The notes below the pieces were generated by a model. It had not been told where the DNA came from. It searched no databases and saw nothing but the letters and a program-made list of their open reading frames with translations. Positions 1-6,201 of a stretch of 6,432 bases of DNA are shown piece after piece. The translations under genes were made by a program, and so were the position numbers. The DNA comes from Rhizobiaceae bacterium (GTDB taxonomy: Bacteria; Pseudomonadota; Alphaproteobacteria; Rhizobiales; Rhizobiaceae). The stretch lies in the NCBI GenBank assembly GCA_004299545.1, contig SCRB01001030.1:1-6432 (forward strand), given 5' to 3'. How positions within the stretch are numbered: the first letter of the stretch is position 1; each line of letters starts with the position of its first letter.

Positions 1-1
1 C

Positions 2-1108
2 AGTGCCCATATCGCCGACACGCTGAAGGGCCTCTCCGCCGAAACGACGCTTTTCATTATCGCTTCGAAGACCTTCACGACCGTCGAGACGATGACCAAT
101 GCCGAAACGGCGCGCGAATGGGTCGCCAAGGCGCTCGGTCCCGACGCCGTCGGCCATCATTTCGCGGCCGTCTCCACAGCGCTCGACAAGGTCGCCGCCT
201 TCGGCATCCGAAGGGAGCGGGTCTTCGGCTTCTGGGACTGGGTCGGCGGCCGTTATTCGCTATGGTCGGCCATCGGGCTGCCCATCATGATCGCGATCGG
301 ACCGGACAATTTCCATTCCTTCCTCGCCGGCGGCCACGCCATGGACGAGCATTTCCGCTCCGCGCCGATGCTGGAGAACCTGCCGTTCATACTCGGTCTC
401 GTCGGCTACTGGCATCGCGTCGTATGCGGCTATCCCGCGCTTGCGGTCATCCCCTACGACCAGCGGCTGGCAAGGCTTCCCGCTTACCTGCAACAGCTCG
501 ACATGGAATCGAACGGCAAGCACGTCACGCTTGCCGGCGCGCCGGTGGATACGCCGACCGGCCCGCTCGTCTGGGGCGAACCCGGCACCAACGGCCAGCA
601 TGCCTTCTTCCAGCTCCTGCATCAGGGAACCGACATCATCCCGATTGAGTTCATCGCCGGGGCCGAAAATCACGAACCGGAGCTGAAAAAGCACCAGGAC
701 CTCCTGCTCTCGAACGTGCTGGCGCAGTCGCAGGCCCTGATGCGCGGACGCACCCTGGAAGAAGCGAGGGCGCAATTGCTGGCCAAGGGCATGGACGAGG
801 AAAGAGCGGCCGCTCTTGCGCCGCACCGCGTCTTTGCCGGCAACCGGCCGTCGATCACCGTCCTCTACCGCAAGCTCGACCCTTTCGCGCTCGGGCGGCT
901 GATCGCCCTTTACGAACATCGCGTCTTCGTCGAAGGCGCGCTCTTCGACATCAATTCGTTCGACCAGTGGGGCGTCGAACTCGGCAAGGAACTGGCGACG
1001 GAGCTACTTCCCGTGGTGGAAGGGAAGAAAAGCGTATCCAGCCTGGATGCTTCCACCGCGGGGCTCGTCGCCTGGATCGAGGCGCTCAGGGGGACGGACA
1101 AGGCCTGA
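2..1108 (+). CDS. pgi: Glucose-6-phosphate isomerase, C-terminal part (5' end outside window)
   Basis: Cytosolic enzyme that interconverts glucose 6-phosphate and fructose 6-phosphate, linking glycolysis/gluconeogenesis to the Entner-Doudoroff and pentose phosphate routes. The reading frame is open from base 2, and 368 residues are visible. The family is about 540-550 residues long, so roughly 170 N-terminal residues lie upstream. Visible family landmarks, in order: SKTFTT followed by ETMTNA near the left edge (sugar-phosphate binding region); the signature [13 protein letters not shown] (about bases 239-277); MESNGK with the catalytic-type Glu codon at 506-508; [20 protein letters not shown] with the conserved His codon at 599-601; and the second signature DQWGVELGK with the catalytic-type Lys codon at 986-988. 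The frame is uninterrupted, and every key residue expected in this portion is present. The TGA stop overlaps the ATG of the following HAD gene by one base, suggesting co-transcription and translational coupling. The identification is firm; only the true start is unseen. Confidence 0.98.
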   Translation, partial: SAHIADTLKGLSAETTLFIIASKTFTTVETMTNAETAREWVAKALGPDAVGHHFAAVSTALDKVAAFGIRRERVFGFWDWVGGRYSLWSAIGLPIMIAIGPDNFHSFLAGGHAMDEHFRSAPMLENLPFILGLVGYWHRVVCGYPALAVIPYDQRLARLPAYLQQLDMESNGKHVTLAGAPVDTPTGPLVWGEPGTNGQHAFFQLLHQGTDIIPIEFIAGAENHEPELKKHQDLLLSNVLAQSQALMRGRTLEEARAQLLAKGMDEERAAALAPHRVFAGNRPSITVLYRKLDPFALGRLIALYEHRVFVEGALFDINSFDQWGVELGKELATELLPVVEGKKSVSSLDASTAGLVAWIEALRGTDKA

Positions 1109-1818
1109 TGGCACGGATCAAGGGCATTCTTTTCGACAAGGACGGGACACTGATCGATTTCGACCGCACATGGTTCGCGATCGCCGATCATATGGCGCTG
1201 AAAGCGGCCAACGGGGCACGGGAGGAAGCTGACAGGCTACTCGCTATCGCCGGTTACGATTTCGCCGCCAAACGCTTTCAGGCCGATTCGGTTTTCGCCG
1301 CTGGAACCAACGCCGACATCATAGCGCTCTGGTATCCGCACCAGACGGATGCCGAACGCATGGCGACCCTCGACGAATGCAACAGGTTCACATCCGAAAA
1401 TGGCGGGGGCAAGCCCCATCCGCTCAACGGGATCAAGGAGACGCTCACTGCGCTTCATGGATCGGGGTACCGGCTGGGCGTGGCGACGAACGATTCCACG
1501 ACGGGTGCGGAAAGAACCCTTTCCTCGCTCGGCATGGCGCAGCTTTTCGATGCCGTCTATGGCTACGATGCCGTTGCCAACCCGAAACCGGCAGCCGATA
1601 CGATCAGAGCCTTTTGCGATTTGACCGGGCTGAAGCCCGCTGAAGTCGCCATGGTCGGCGACAACAGGCACGACCTCGTCATGGCGCGAAACGGCGATTG
1701 CGGGCTCGCGGTGGCGGTTCTGAGCGGCACCGGAACGAGGGAAACCCTGGCACCCATGGCCGACGCGGTCATCGGTTCTGTCGTCGAACTGCCGGCGTTG
1801 CTTGCGGAAAGAGGATAA
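1108..1818 (+). CDS. HAD-superfamily hydrolase, phosphoglycolate phosphatase-like
   Basis: A 236-residue cytosolic phosphatase of the haloacid dehalogenase superfamily, with all four catalytic motifs visible. Motif I is FDKDGT (nucleophile Asp10 and acid/base Asp12). Motif II is VATND (Thr127). Motif III is the Lys of NPKPA (Lys160). Motif IV is MVGDNRHD (Asp185 and Asp189, Mg2+ ligands). The stretch of about 100 residues between motifs I and II fits a helical C1-type cap, as in Gph and beta-phosphoglucomutase relatives. The frame stays open upstream to 967, but that part lies inside pgi. The ATG at 1108 is the natural start because motif I then falls at residue 10, and AAGG at 1100-1103 can serve as a short-spaced ribosome binding site. 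The TGATG junction couples it to pgi. The substrate cannot be read from sequence: phosphoglycolate is the usual default, and a sugar phosphate or a damaged metabolite is equally possible given its partner. Confidence 0.93.
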   Translation: MARIKGILFDKDGTLIDFDRTWFAIADHMALKAANGAREEADRLLAIAGYDFAAKRFQADSVFAAGTNADIIALWYPHQTDAERMATLDECNRFTSENGGGKPHPLNGIKETLTALHGSGYRLGVATNDSTTGAERTLSSLGMAQLFDAVYGYDAVANPKPAADTIRAFCDLTGLKPAEVAMVGDNRHDLVMARNGDCGLAVAVLSGTGTRETLAPMADAVIGSVVELPALLAERG

Positions 1819-1861
1819 AAGCGGAAGCTACCCGCAAAGCCGCGAGCGAACTCCTTTCCAA

Positions 1862-2428
1862 CTATTGCCCAAACCCATCATGCCCCGAGAGGAACGCCAG
1901 TTCATCCGGCGTCGACTCGCGCCCAAGCGTCTTGTTGCGATGAGGAAAGCGGCCGAACCGGGCAACGATGTCGCGGTGCTCGACCGCATATTTCGCGCTC
2001 CCGCCATCGCCCAGCGATTTGAAAAGCGAGACACAGCGCTCCTGATCCGCCAGCACTTCGCTGTGCATGAAAGGCATATAAAGGAAATGCCGCATGCGCT
2101 CCTCCAGTGCGGTGTCGAACTGGCGGTCGATGGCGTTCCTGGCAAGTTCCAGCGCGAGATCGTCGGTTGCAAAGGCTTCCGGCTTGCCGCGAAACATGTT
2201 GCGCGGAAACTGGTCGAGAACGATGATCGCGGCAAGAGCCGCGCGCGGCTCGCCATAGGCTTCCTTCGGAACGGCGTTCACTACGGAACGGTATAGGGAG
2301 AGGAAGCGCTCCGTTATCGCCTTGTCGGTCTGGTCTTTCCGCGTAAACCAGTCGTCATACGTAAGGTCACCGAACCAGTATTGGAGAACATTGTTAACCC
2401 AACTCTGTTCCCTTGCGTCATTTGACAT
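1862..2428 (-). CDS. DUF924 family protein
   Basis: A 188-residue protein recognised as DUF924 (COG3803-type) from its conserved blocks: LDQFPRN (71-77), PFMHSE (119-124), HRDIVARFGRFPHRN (151-165) and the C-terminal STPDELAFL (172-180). The length is normal for the family. Members are predicted to be all-helical with a TPR-like fold; to my knowledge no biochemical role is established, so none is given. There is no signal peptide or membrane segment, so it is probably cytosolic. The frame could also start at a TTG three bases upstream (2431). The ATG at 2428 is preferred because AGGAG (2439-2435, minus strand) then sits 6 bases away, against only 3 for the TTG. The gene is convergent with the HAD gene (43-base gap) and divergent from dppA. 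The stop is TAG. It is a single-gene transcription unit within this window. Confidence 0.93.
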   Translation of the reverse strand: MSNDAREQSWVNNVLQYWFGDLTYDDWFTRKDQTDKAITERFLSLYRSVVNAVPKEAYGEPRAALAAIIVLDQFPRNMFRGKPEAFATDDLALELARNAIDRQFDTALEERMRHFLYMPFMHSEVLADQERCVSLFKSLGDGGSAKYAVEHRDIVARFGRFPHRNKTLGRESTPDELAFLSGHDGFGQ

Positions 2429-2446
2429 CAATGTCTCCTGCGTCCG

Positions 2447-2487
2447 AAGCCGGCTTAATTTCGGCTGACGAAATTTTGTCTGTCAGC
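2447..2487. promoter_or_regulatory. Cluster of palindromes in the divergent intergenic region (possible operator)
   Basis: Three symmetric elements lie between the DUF924 start and the dpp leader. (1) AAGCCGGCTT (2447-2456) is a perfect 10-base palindrome. (2) GCTGAC (2464-2469) is matched by GTCAGC (2482-2487) across a 12-base spacer. (3) GACGAAATTTTGTC (2467-2480) is palindromic in six of seven pairs and lies inside the second element. Such symmetry is typical of dimeric regulator sites, but no known operator consensus was recognised. The same bases would be the 5' leader or core promoter of the DUF924 gene on the minus strand, where CTGACA (2486-2481) resembles a -35 box without a convincing -10. 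The function is inferred only from symmetry and position. Confidence 0.3.
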
Positions 2488-2492
2488 GGCCA

Positions 2493-2521
2493 TTCCCAAG
2501 GTTTGTTTTCGGTGCTTATAT
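2493..2521 (+). promoter_or_regulatory. Candidate sigma70-type promoter for dppA
   Basis: TTCCCA (2493-2498, four of six matches to TTGACA) is followed after 17 bases by TTATAT (2516-2521). The latter can also be read as CTTATAT, close to the CTATAT-like -10 box common in rhizobial housekeeping promoters. It is the best spacing-consistent pair upstream of dppA and would place the transcript start near 2528, about 50 bases before the ATG. The match is weak and overlaps inverted repeats, so the real start could lie further upstream. Confidence 0.3.
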
Positions 2522-2563
2522 GGCGTCACCAAGGCGAAAACAAATAAGCGCCTGTACCGAAAA
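2502..2563 (+). promoter_or_regulatory. dppA leader with two mutually exclusive inverted-repeat pairings
   Basis: Structure A pairs TTTGTTTTCG (2502-2511) with CGAAAACAAA (2535-2544), giving ten perfect pairs. Structure B pairs TTTTCGGTGCTTAT (2506-2519) with ATAAGC (2544-2549) plus ACCGAAAA (2556-2563). B has fourteen Watson-Crick pairs, a six-base bulge at 2550-2555 and a 24-base loop. The two share the arm 2506-2511 and cannot coexist. Structure B ends two bases before the dppA ribosome binding site (2566-2570). If this stretch is transcribed, it could switch access to that site. If transcription starts near 2528, the same symmetry would instead be a DNA operator overlapping the promoter. 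The pairing is seen directly; either role is inference. Confidence 0.4.
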
Positions 2564-2565
2564 GT

Positions 2566-2570
2566 GGGAG
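2566..2570 (+). promoter_or_regulatory. Ribosome binding site of dppA (decides the start)
   Basis: GGGAG lies 7 bases before the ATG at 2578 and only 4 bases before an in-frame TTG at 2575. The spacing therefore favours the ATG. Confidence 0.7.
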
Positions 2571-2577
2571 CACCTTG

Positions 2578-4170
2578 ATGAAAAGAGTGGGTTTGATGGC
2601 CGCGCTGCTTGCGGCGACGATGTTGTGCGGAGCGGCAAGCGCCAAGACGCTCGTTTACTGCTCGGAAGGCTCGCCGGAAGGGTTCGATCCGGCTCTCTAC
2701 ACCGCCGGCACGACCTTCGACGCCTCCTCCAAGCCGGTCTATAACCGGCTGGCGGAGTTCAAGCGCGGCACGACCGAAGTCATCCCGGGCCTGGCCGAGA
2801 AATGGGACGTCTCGGAGGACGGCCTCACCTATACCTTCCACCTGCGCAAGGGCGTGAAATTCCAGACGACCGATTTCTTCAAGCCGACCCGCGATCTCGA
2901 CGCGGACGACGTGGTCTTCACCTTCGAGCGCATGCTCGACAAGAAAAGCCCCTGGTACAATTACGCGGGCGGCCAGTGGGAATATTTCGACGCCATGTCG
3001 ATGCCGTCGCTCATCAAGAGCGTCGAGAAGGTCGACGACCTGACCGTCAAATTCACCCTGACGCATCCGGAAGCGCCCTTCATCGCCAACATGGCGATGG
3101 ATTTCGCCTCGATCATGTCGAAGGAATATGCCGACAAGCTCGCCAAGGACGGGCACAAGGAAATGCTCAACCAGGAGCCGCTCGGCACCGGTCCGTTCGA
3201 ATTCGTCGGCTATCAGAAGGACGCGGTCATCCGCTACAAGGCCAATCCCGACTATTGGGGCGGCAAGCAGGCGATCGACGATCTCGTCTTCGCCATCACG
3301 CCCGACGCCGGCGTTCGCTACCAAAAGCTGCAGGCCGGCGAATGCCAGATCATGGCCTATCCGGCGCCGGCCGATGTCGCGGCCATGGAAAAGAACGACA
3401 AGCTGACGGTGATGCAACAGGCCGGATTGAACGTCGCCTACATGTCCTACAACACGACGCAGAAGCCCTTCGACAACGTCAAGGTCAGGAAGGCGCTCAA
3501 CATGGCCGTCAACAAGAAGGCCATCATCGACGCCGTCTACCAGGGCTCGGGCCAGGCCGCGATCAACCCCATCCCGCCGACCATGTGGGGCTACAACAAG
3601 GACGTGAAGGACGATCCATACGATCCGGAAGCGGCCAAGAAGATGCTGGAGGAAGCCGGCGTGAAGGACCTTCACATGAAGATCTGGGCGATGCCGGTGC
3701 AGCGTCCCTATATGCCGAATGCCCGCCGCACGGCGGAACTGATCCAGTCTGACTTCGCCAAGATCGGCGTCAAGGCGGACATCATCTCCTATGAATGGGG
3801 CGAATATCTCAAGCGCGCCGGCGAGAAGGATCATGACGGCGCCATCATCCTCGGCTGGACCGGCGATAATGGCGATCCGGACAACTTCATGGCGACGCTG
3901 CTCGGCTGCGACGGCGTCGGTACCTCGAACAACACGGCGGAGTTCTGCTACAAGCCCTATGAAGACCTTATCCAGAAGGCCAAGAGGGTTTCCGACCAGG
4001 CCGCGCGCGCCAAGCTCTACGAACAGGCCGAAGTGATGTTCAAGGAGCAGGCGCCCTGGCTCACCATCGCCCATTCGACGGTCTTCATGCCGATGCTGAA
4101 GTCGGTCAAGAATTACAAGATGGATCCGCTCGGCTCGCACCGTTTCGACGGCGTCGACATCGCCGACTAA
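2578..4170 (+). CDS. dppA: Periplasmic dipeptide-binding protein DppA
   Basis: Solute-binding protein (SBP_bac_5, cluster C) that captures dipeptides in the periplasm and delivers them to DppBC. It is 530 residues long, normal for the family. Residues 1-22 form a Sec signal peptide ending ASA, cleaved before KTLVYCSEG. The mature N-terminus closely resembles E. coli DppA as I remember it. Cysteines at 28, 256, 444 and 457 become 6, 234, 422 and 435 after cleavage, matching the two disulfides known in E. coli DppA. The block GWTGDNGDPDNF puts Asp430 at mature position 408, the residue that binds the peptide N-terminus, and MPVQRPY carries Arg376, the likely carboxylate-binding Arg. Other hallmarks are VIPGLAEKW (68-76), DGLTYTFHLRKGVKF (81-95) and IPPTMWGYN. 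Cys17 in the signal peptide lacks a lipobox. The start is chosen by GGGAG spacing. It heads the operon and is separated from dppB by a structured 97-base gap. Related systems also import 5-aminolevulinate. Confidence 0.97.
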   Translation: MKRVGLMAALLAATMLCGAASAKTLVYCSEGSPEGFDPALYTAGTTFDASSKPVYNRLAEFKRGTTEVIPGLAEKWDVSEDGLTYTFHLRKGVKFQTTDFFKPTRDLDADDVVFTFERMLDKKSPWYNYAGGQWEYFDAMSMPSLIKSVEKVDDLTVKFTLTHPEAPFIANMAMDFASIMSKEYADKLAKDGHKEMLNQEPLGTGPFEFVGYQKDAVIRYKANPDYWGGKQAIDDLVFAITPDAGVRYQKLQAGECQIMAYPAPADVAAMEKNDKLTVMQQAGLNVAYMSYNTTQKPFDNVKVRKALNMAVNKKAIIDAVYQGSGQAAINPIPPTMWGYNKDVKDDPYDPEAAKKMLEEAGVKDLHMKIWAMPVQRPYMPNARRTAELIQSDFAKIGVKADIISYEWGEYLKRAGEKDHDGAIILGWTGDNGDPDNFMATLLGCDGVGTSNNTAEFCYKPYEDLIQKAKRVSDQAARAKLYEQAEVMFKEQAPWLTIAHSTVFMPMLKSVKNYKMDPLGSHRFDGVDIAD

Positions 4171-4176
4171 GCCAGG

Positions 4177-4249
4177 AACAGCCATGCCGGCCGTAGGCAC
4201 GCCGCGTCTTCCCGCCTTCAGGCGAGGAGACGTCGGCCGGCTCGCTGTT
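4177..4249 (+). promoter_or_regulatory. Large imperfect stem-loop in the dppA-dppB gap
   Basis: Three nested stems occupy 73 of the 97 bases between the genes. The outer stem pairs AACAGC (4177-4182) with GCTGTT (4244-4249). The middle stem pairs GCCGGCCG (4186-4193) with CGGCCGGC (4234-4241). The inner stem pairs 4205-4216 with 4221-4232: eleven of twelve positions (one a G-U pair), one C-A mismatch, and a TTCA loop. An 11-base bulge (4194-4204) faces a single T (4233). No T-run follows, so it does not look like a complete intrinsic terminator. By analogy with structures after other binding-protein genes, such as the malE-malF intercistronic region, it probably protects the upstream mRNA's 3' end from decay and makes dppA product exceed the permease. 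The pairing is seen; the role is inferred. Confidence 0.6.
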
Positions 4250-4267
4250 TGCCTTTGAGAAGACGGG

Positions 4268-5278
4268 ATGCTTCGCTTTATCCTGGTCAAGATCGGCCTG
4301 TTGATCCCAACATTCATCGGCGTTGCGGTCGCCGCGTTCGGCTTCGTCCGGCTCCTGCCCGGCGATCCGGTGCTGCTGCTCGCCGGCGAGCATGGGATAA
4401 GTCCGGAACGGCATGCCGAACTAATGCACCAATACGGCTTCGACCAGCCGATCTGGCTGCAATTCCTCGAGTTCCTGTGGCACCTTCTCCACGGCGATCT
4501 CGGCGTCTCGATCGCCACCAAGCGCCCGGTCATCGGCGAATTCATGACCTTGTTCCCGGCGACGCTGGAGCTTTCCATCTGCGCCATCATCTTCGCCATC
4601 GCGCTCGGCATACCGGCCGGCATCCTTGCCGCCACGAAGCGCGGCTCGTGGGTGGACCAGGGCGTCATGGGTACCGCTCTCGTCGGCTATTCGATGCCGA
4701 TCTTCTGGTGGGGCCTGCTTCTGATCATCCTGTTCTCGGGCATCCTGCACTGGACGCCGGTTTCGGGGCGTATTTCGCTGATGTATTTCTTCCCGCACGT
4801 CACCGGCTTCATGCTGATCGACAGCCTGCTTTCCGGCCAGAAGGGTGCGTTCTCGTCCGCCGTTTCCCACCTCATCCTTCCGACGATCGTGCTCGGCACC
4901 ATCCCGCTTGCGGTGATCGCCCGGCAAACCCGCTCGGCCATGCTCGAAGTGCTTGGCGAGGATTACGTCCGCACGGCCCGCGCCAAGGGGTTGTCGCCGG
5001 CGCGCGTGGTGGCGGTGCATGCCTTGCGCAACGCACTCATCCCCGTCGTCACGACGATCGGGCTCCAGGTCGGCGTGCTGATGGCCGGCGCGATCCTGAC
5101 CGAGACGATCTTCTCCTGGCCGGGCGTCGGCAAGTGGATGGTCGATTCCATCTTCCGACGCGATTATCCTGCCGTGCAGGGAGGGCTGCTCCTGATCGCG
5201 GTGATCGTCATGTTCGTGAACCTCATCGTCGACCTCCTCTATGGCCTGGTGAACCCAAGGGTCAGGCATGGCAGATGA
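4268..5278 (+). CDS. dppB: Dipeptide ABC transporter permease DppB
   Basis: Inner-membrane subunit that forms the translocation channel with DppC. It has 336 residues, as expected for DppB. The N-terminus MLRFILVKIGLLIPTFIG followed by LLPGDPV is typical of DppB/OppB permeases. Approximate membrane segments are 6-28, 100-120, 135-158, 204-222, 260-283 and 304-327. The ATPase-coupling EAA loop runs from about 232 to 260 (DYVRTARAKGL, then ALRNALIP). GYSMPIFWWG, HWTPVSGR and ILTETIFSWPG are further family blocks. The start at 4268 gives the canonical N-terminus; GAGAAG at 4257-4262 is a modest ribosome binding site, so translation may be weaker than for dppA, consistent with the usual excess of binding protein over permease. 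The 3' end overlaps dppC by 11 bases. Confidence 0.97.
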   Translation: MLRFILVKIGLLIPTFIGVAVAAFGFVRLLPGDPVLLLAGEHGISPERHAELMHQYGFDQPIWLQFLEFLWHLLHGDLGVSIATKRPVIGEFMTLFPATLELSICAIIFAIALGIPAGILAATKRGSWVDQGVMGTALVGYSMPIFWWGLLLIILFSGILHWTPVSGRISLMYFFPHVTGFMLIDSLLSGQKGAFSSAVSHLILPTIVLGTIPLAVIARQTRSAMLEVLGEDYVRTARAKGLSPARVVAVHALRNALIPVVTTIGLQVGVLMAGAILTETIFSWPGVGKWMVDSIFRRDYPAVQGGLLLIAVIVMFVNLIVDLLYGLVNPRVRHGR

Positions 5279-6197
5279 CACGATGAGCCACGCTGCTCCA
5301 GAGAATGCCGTCACCGATACACGCCGAACAGGACGCCTGGCGCTGATCGCGGAGTTCTGGGCCTATTTCAGCGAGAATCGCGGCGCGGTCTACGGTCTCT
5401 CCTTCTTCGTCTTCATCTGCCTTGTCGCCATCTTCGCCGGCTTCATCGCGCCGCATGCCCCGGACGACCAGTTCCGCGACGCTCTTTTGAAACCGCCGGT
5501 CTTCCAGGCGGGGGGAGAATGGCGCTTCCTGCTCGGCACCGACGCCATCGGTCGCGACGTGCTCTCACGCATCATCTTCGGCAGCCGCTATTCGCTTTTC
5601 GTCGGCTGCGTCGTCGTCTCGGTTGCGCTCGTCGTCGGCATACTGGTCGGATTGATCGCCGGCTTTCTCGGCGGCTGGGTCGATACGCTCGTCATGCGCG
5701 TGATGGATATCATCCTCGCCTTCCCGAGCCTGCTGCTGGCGCTGGCGCTGGTCGCCATCCTCGGCCCCAGCCTGACGAACGCCATGATCGCCATCGCCGT
5801 TGTGCAGCAGCCGCATTACGTCCGGCTGACGCGTGCGGCGGTTCTCGGCGAAAAGCACCGCGACTATGTCACCGCCGCGAGGGTCGCTGGCGTGCGGCCG
5901 CTTCGCCTGATGTTCGTCACCATCCTGCCCAACTGCCTTGCCCCTCTCATCGTGCAGGCGGCGCTTTCCTTCTCCAATGCCATCCTCGATGCGGCGGCAC
6001 TCGGCTTCCTCGGCATGGGCGCGCAACCGCCAACGCCGGAATGGGGCACCATGCTGGCCGAAGCGCGCGAATTCATCCTGCGCGCCTGGTGGGTGGTGAC
6101 AATGCCCGGCCTCGCCATCCTGTTCACCGTGCTCGCCATCAACCTGATGGGCGACGGCTTGCGCGATGCACTCGATCCCAAGCTGAAGAGGTCGTGA
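5268..6197 (+). CDS. dppC: Dipeptide ABC transporter permease DppC
   Basis: Second channel subunit of the Dpp importer, 309 residues long. A hydrophilic cytoplasmic N-terminus (1-39), including LIAEFWAYFSENRGAV, precedes the first membrane segment (about 40-62). QFRDALLKPP and LLGTDAIGRDVLSRIIFGSR are characteristic OppC/DppC blocks. The EAA coupling loop is about 199-227 (DYVTAARVAGV, then LPNCLAP), and ALGFLGMGAQPPTPEWG plus the C-terminal LMGDGLRDALDPKLK complete the family pattern. The ATG at 5268 is chosen over the in-frame ATG at 5283 because AAGGG (5257-5261) is well spaced for the former and nothing similar precedes the latter. The N-terminal extension is poorly conserved in this family, so the start is less certain than the identity. 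It overlaps dppB by 11 bases and is followed by dppD after 4 bases. Confidence 0.96.
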   Translation: MADDTMSHAAPENAVTDTRRTGRLALIAEFWAYFSENRGAVYGLSFFVFICLVAIFAGFIAPHAPDDQFRDALLKPPVFQAGGEWRFLLGTDAIGRDVLSRIIFGSRYSLFVGCVVVSVALVVGILVGLIAGFLGGWVDTLVMRVMDIILAFPSLLLALALVAILGPSLTNAMIAIAVVQQPHYVRLTRAAVLGEKHRDYVTAARVAGVRPLRLMFVTILPNCLAPLIVQAALSFSNAILDAAALGFLGMGAQPPTPEWGTMLAEAREFILRAWWVVTMPGLAILFTVLAINLMGDGLRDALDPKLKRS

Positions 6198-6201
6198 CGC
6201 G

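Noticed and set aside
1819..1861. A possible terminator between the convergent HAD and DUF924 genes
   Set aside because: Only a four-pair GCGG/CCGC stem (1830-1833 with 1842-1845 approximately) can be drawn, with no T-run on either strand. This is too weak to call.
1802..2296. A plus-strand open frame of 164 codons across the DUF924 gene
   Set aside because: It lies antisense to a clear DUF924 gene with conserved family blocks and has no recognisable product of its own.
2617..2634. Cys17 of DppA as a lipoprotein attachment site
   Set aside because: The preceding residues (ATML) do not fit a lipobox, and the ASA cleavage site after residue 22 gives a mature N-terminus matching E. coli DppA.
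4205..4250. The dppA-dppB hairpin as an intrinsic terminator
   Set aside because: The stem is followed by TCGGCCGG-type sequence rather than a T-run, and dppB has no separate promoter that I can see. Full termination would strand the permease genes.
2455..4668. A 737-codon open frame on the minus strand opposite dppA and the start of dppB
   Set aside because: It mirrors strongly conserved dpp genes. Its translation is Arg/His/Gly/Asp-rich without a recognisable domain, as expected for the antisense of a GC-rich coding region, and it crosses the dppA-dppB boundary and ends in the dppA upstream region.
4421..5314. A minus-strand open frame of nearly 300 codons opposite dppB
   Set aside because: It is an antisense shadow of dppB with a low-complexity, charged translation rich in Asp, Arg, Glu and His and no family resemblance.
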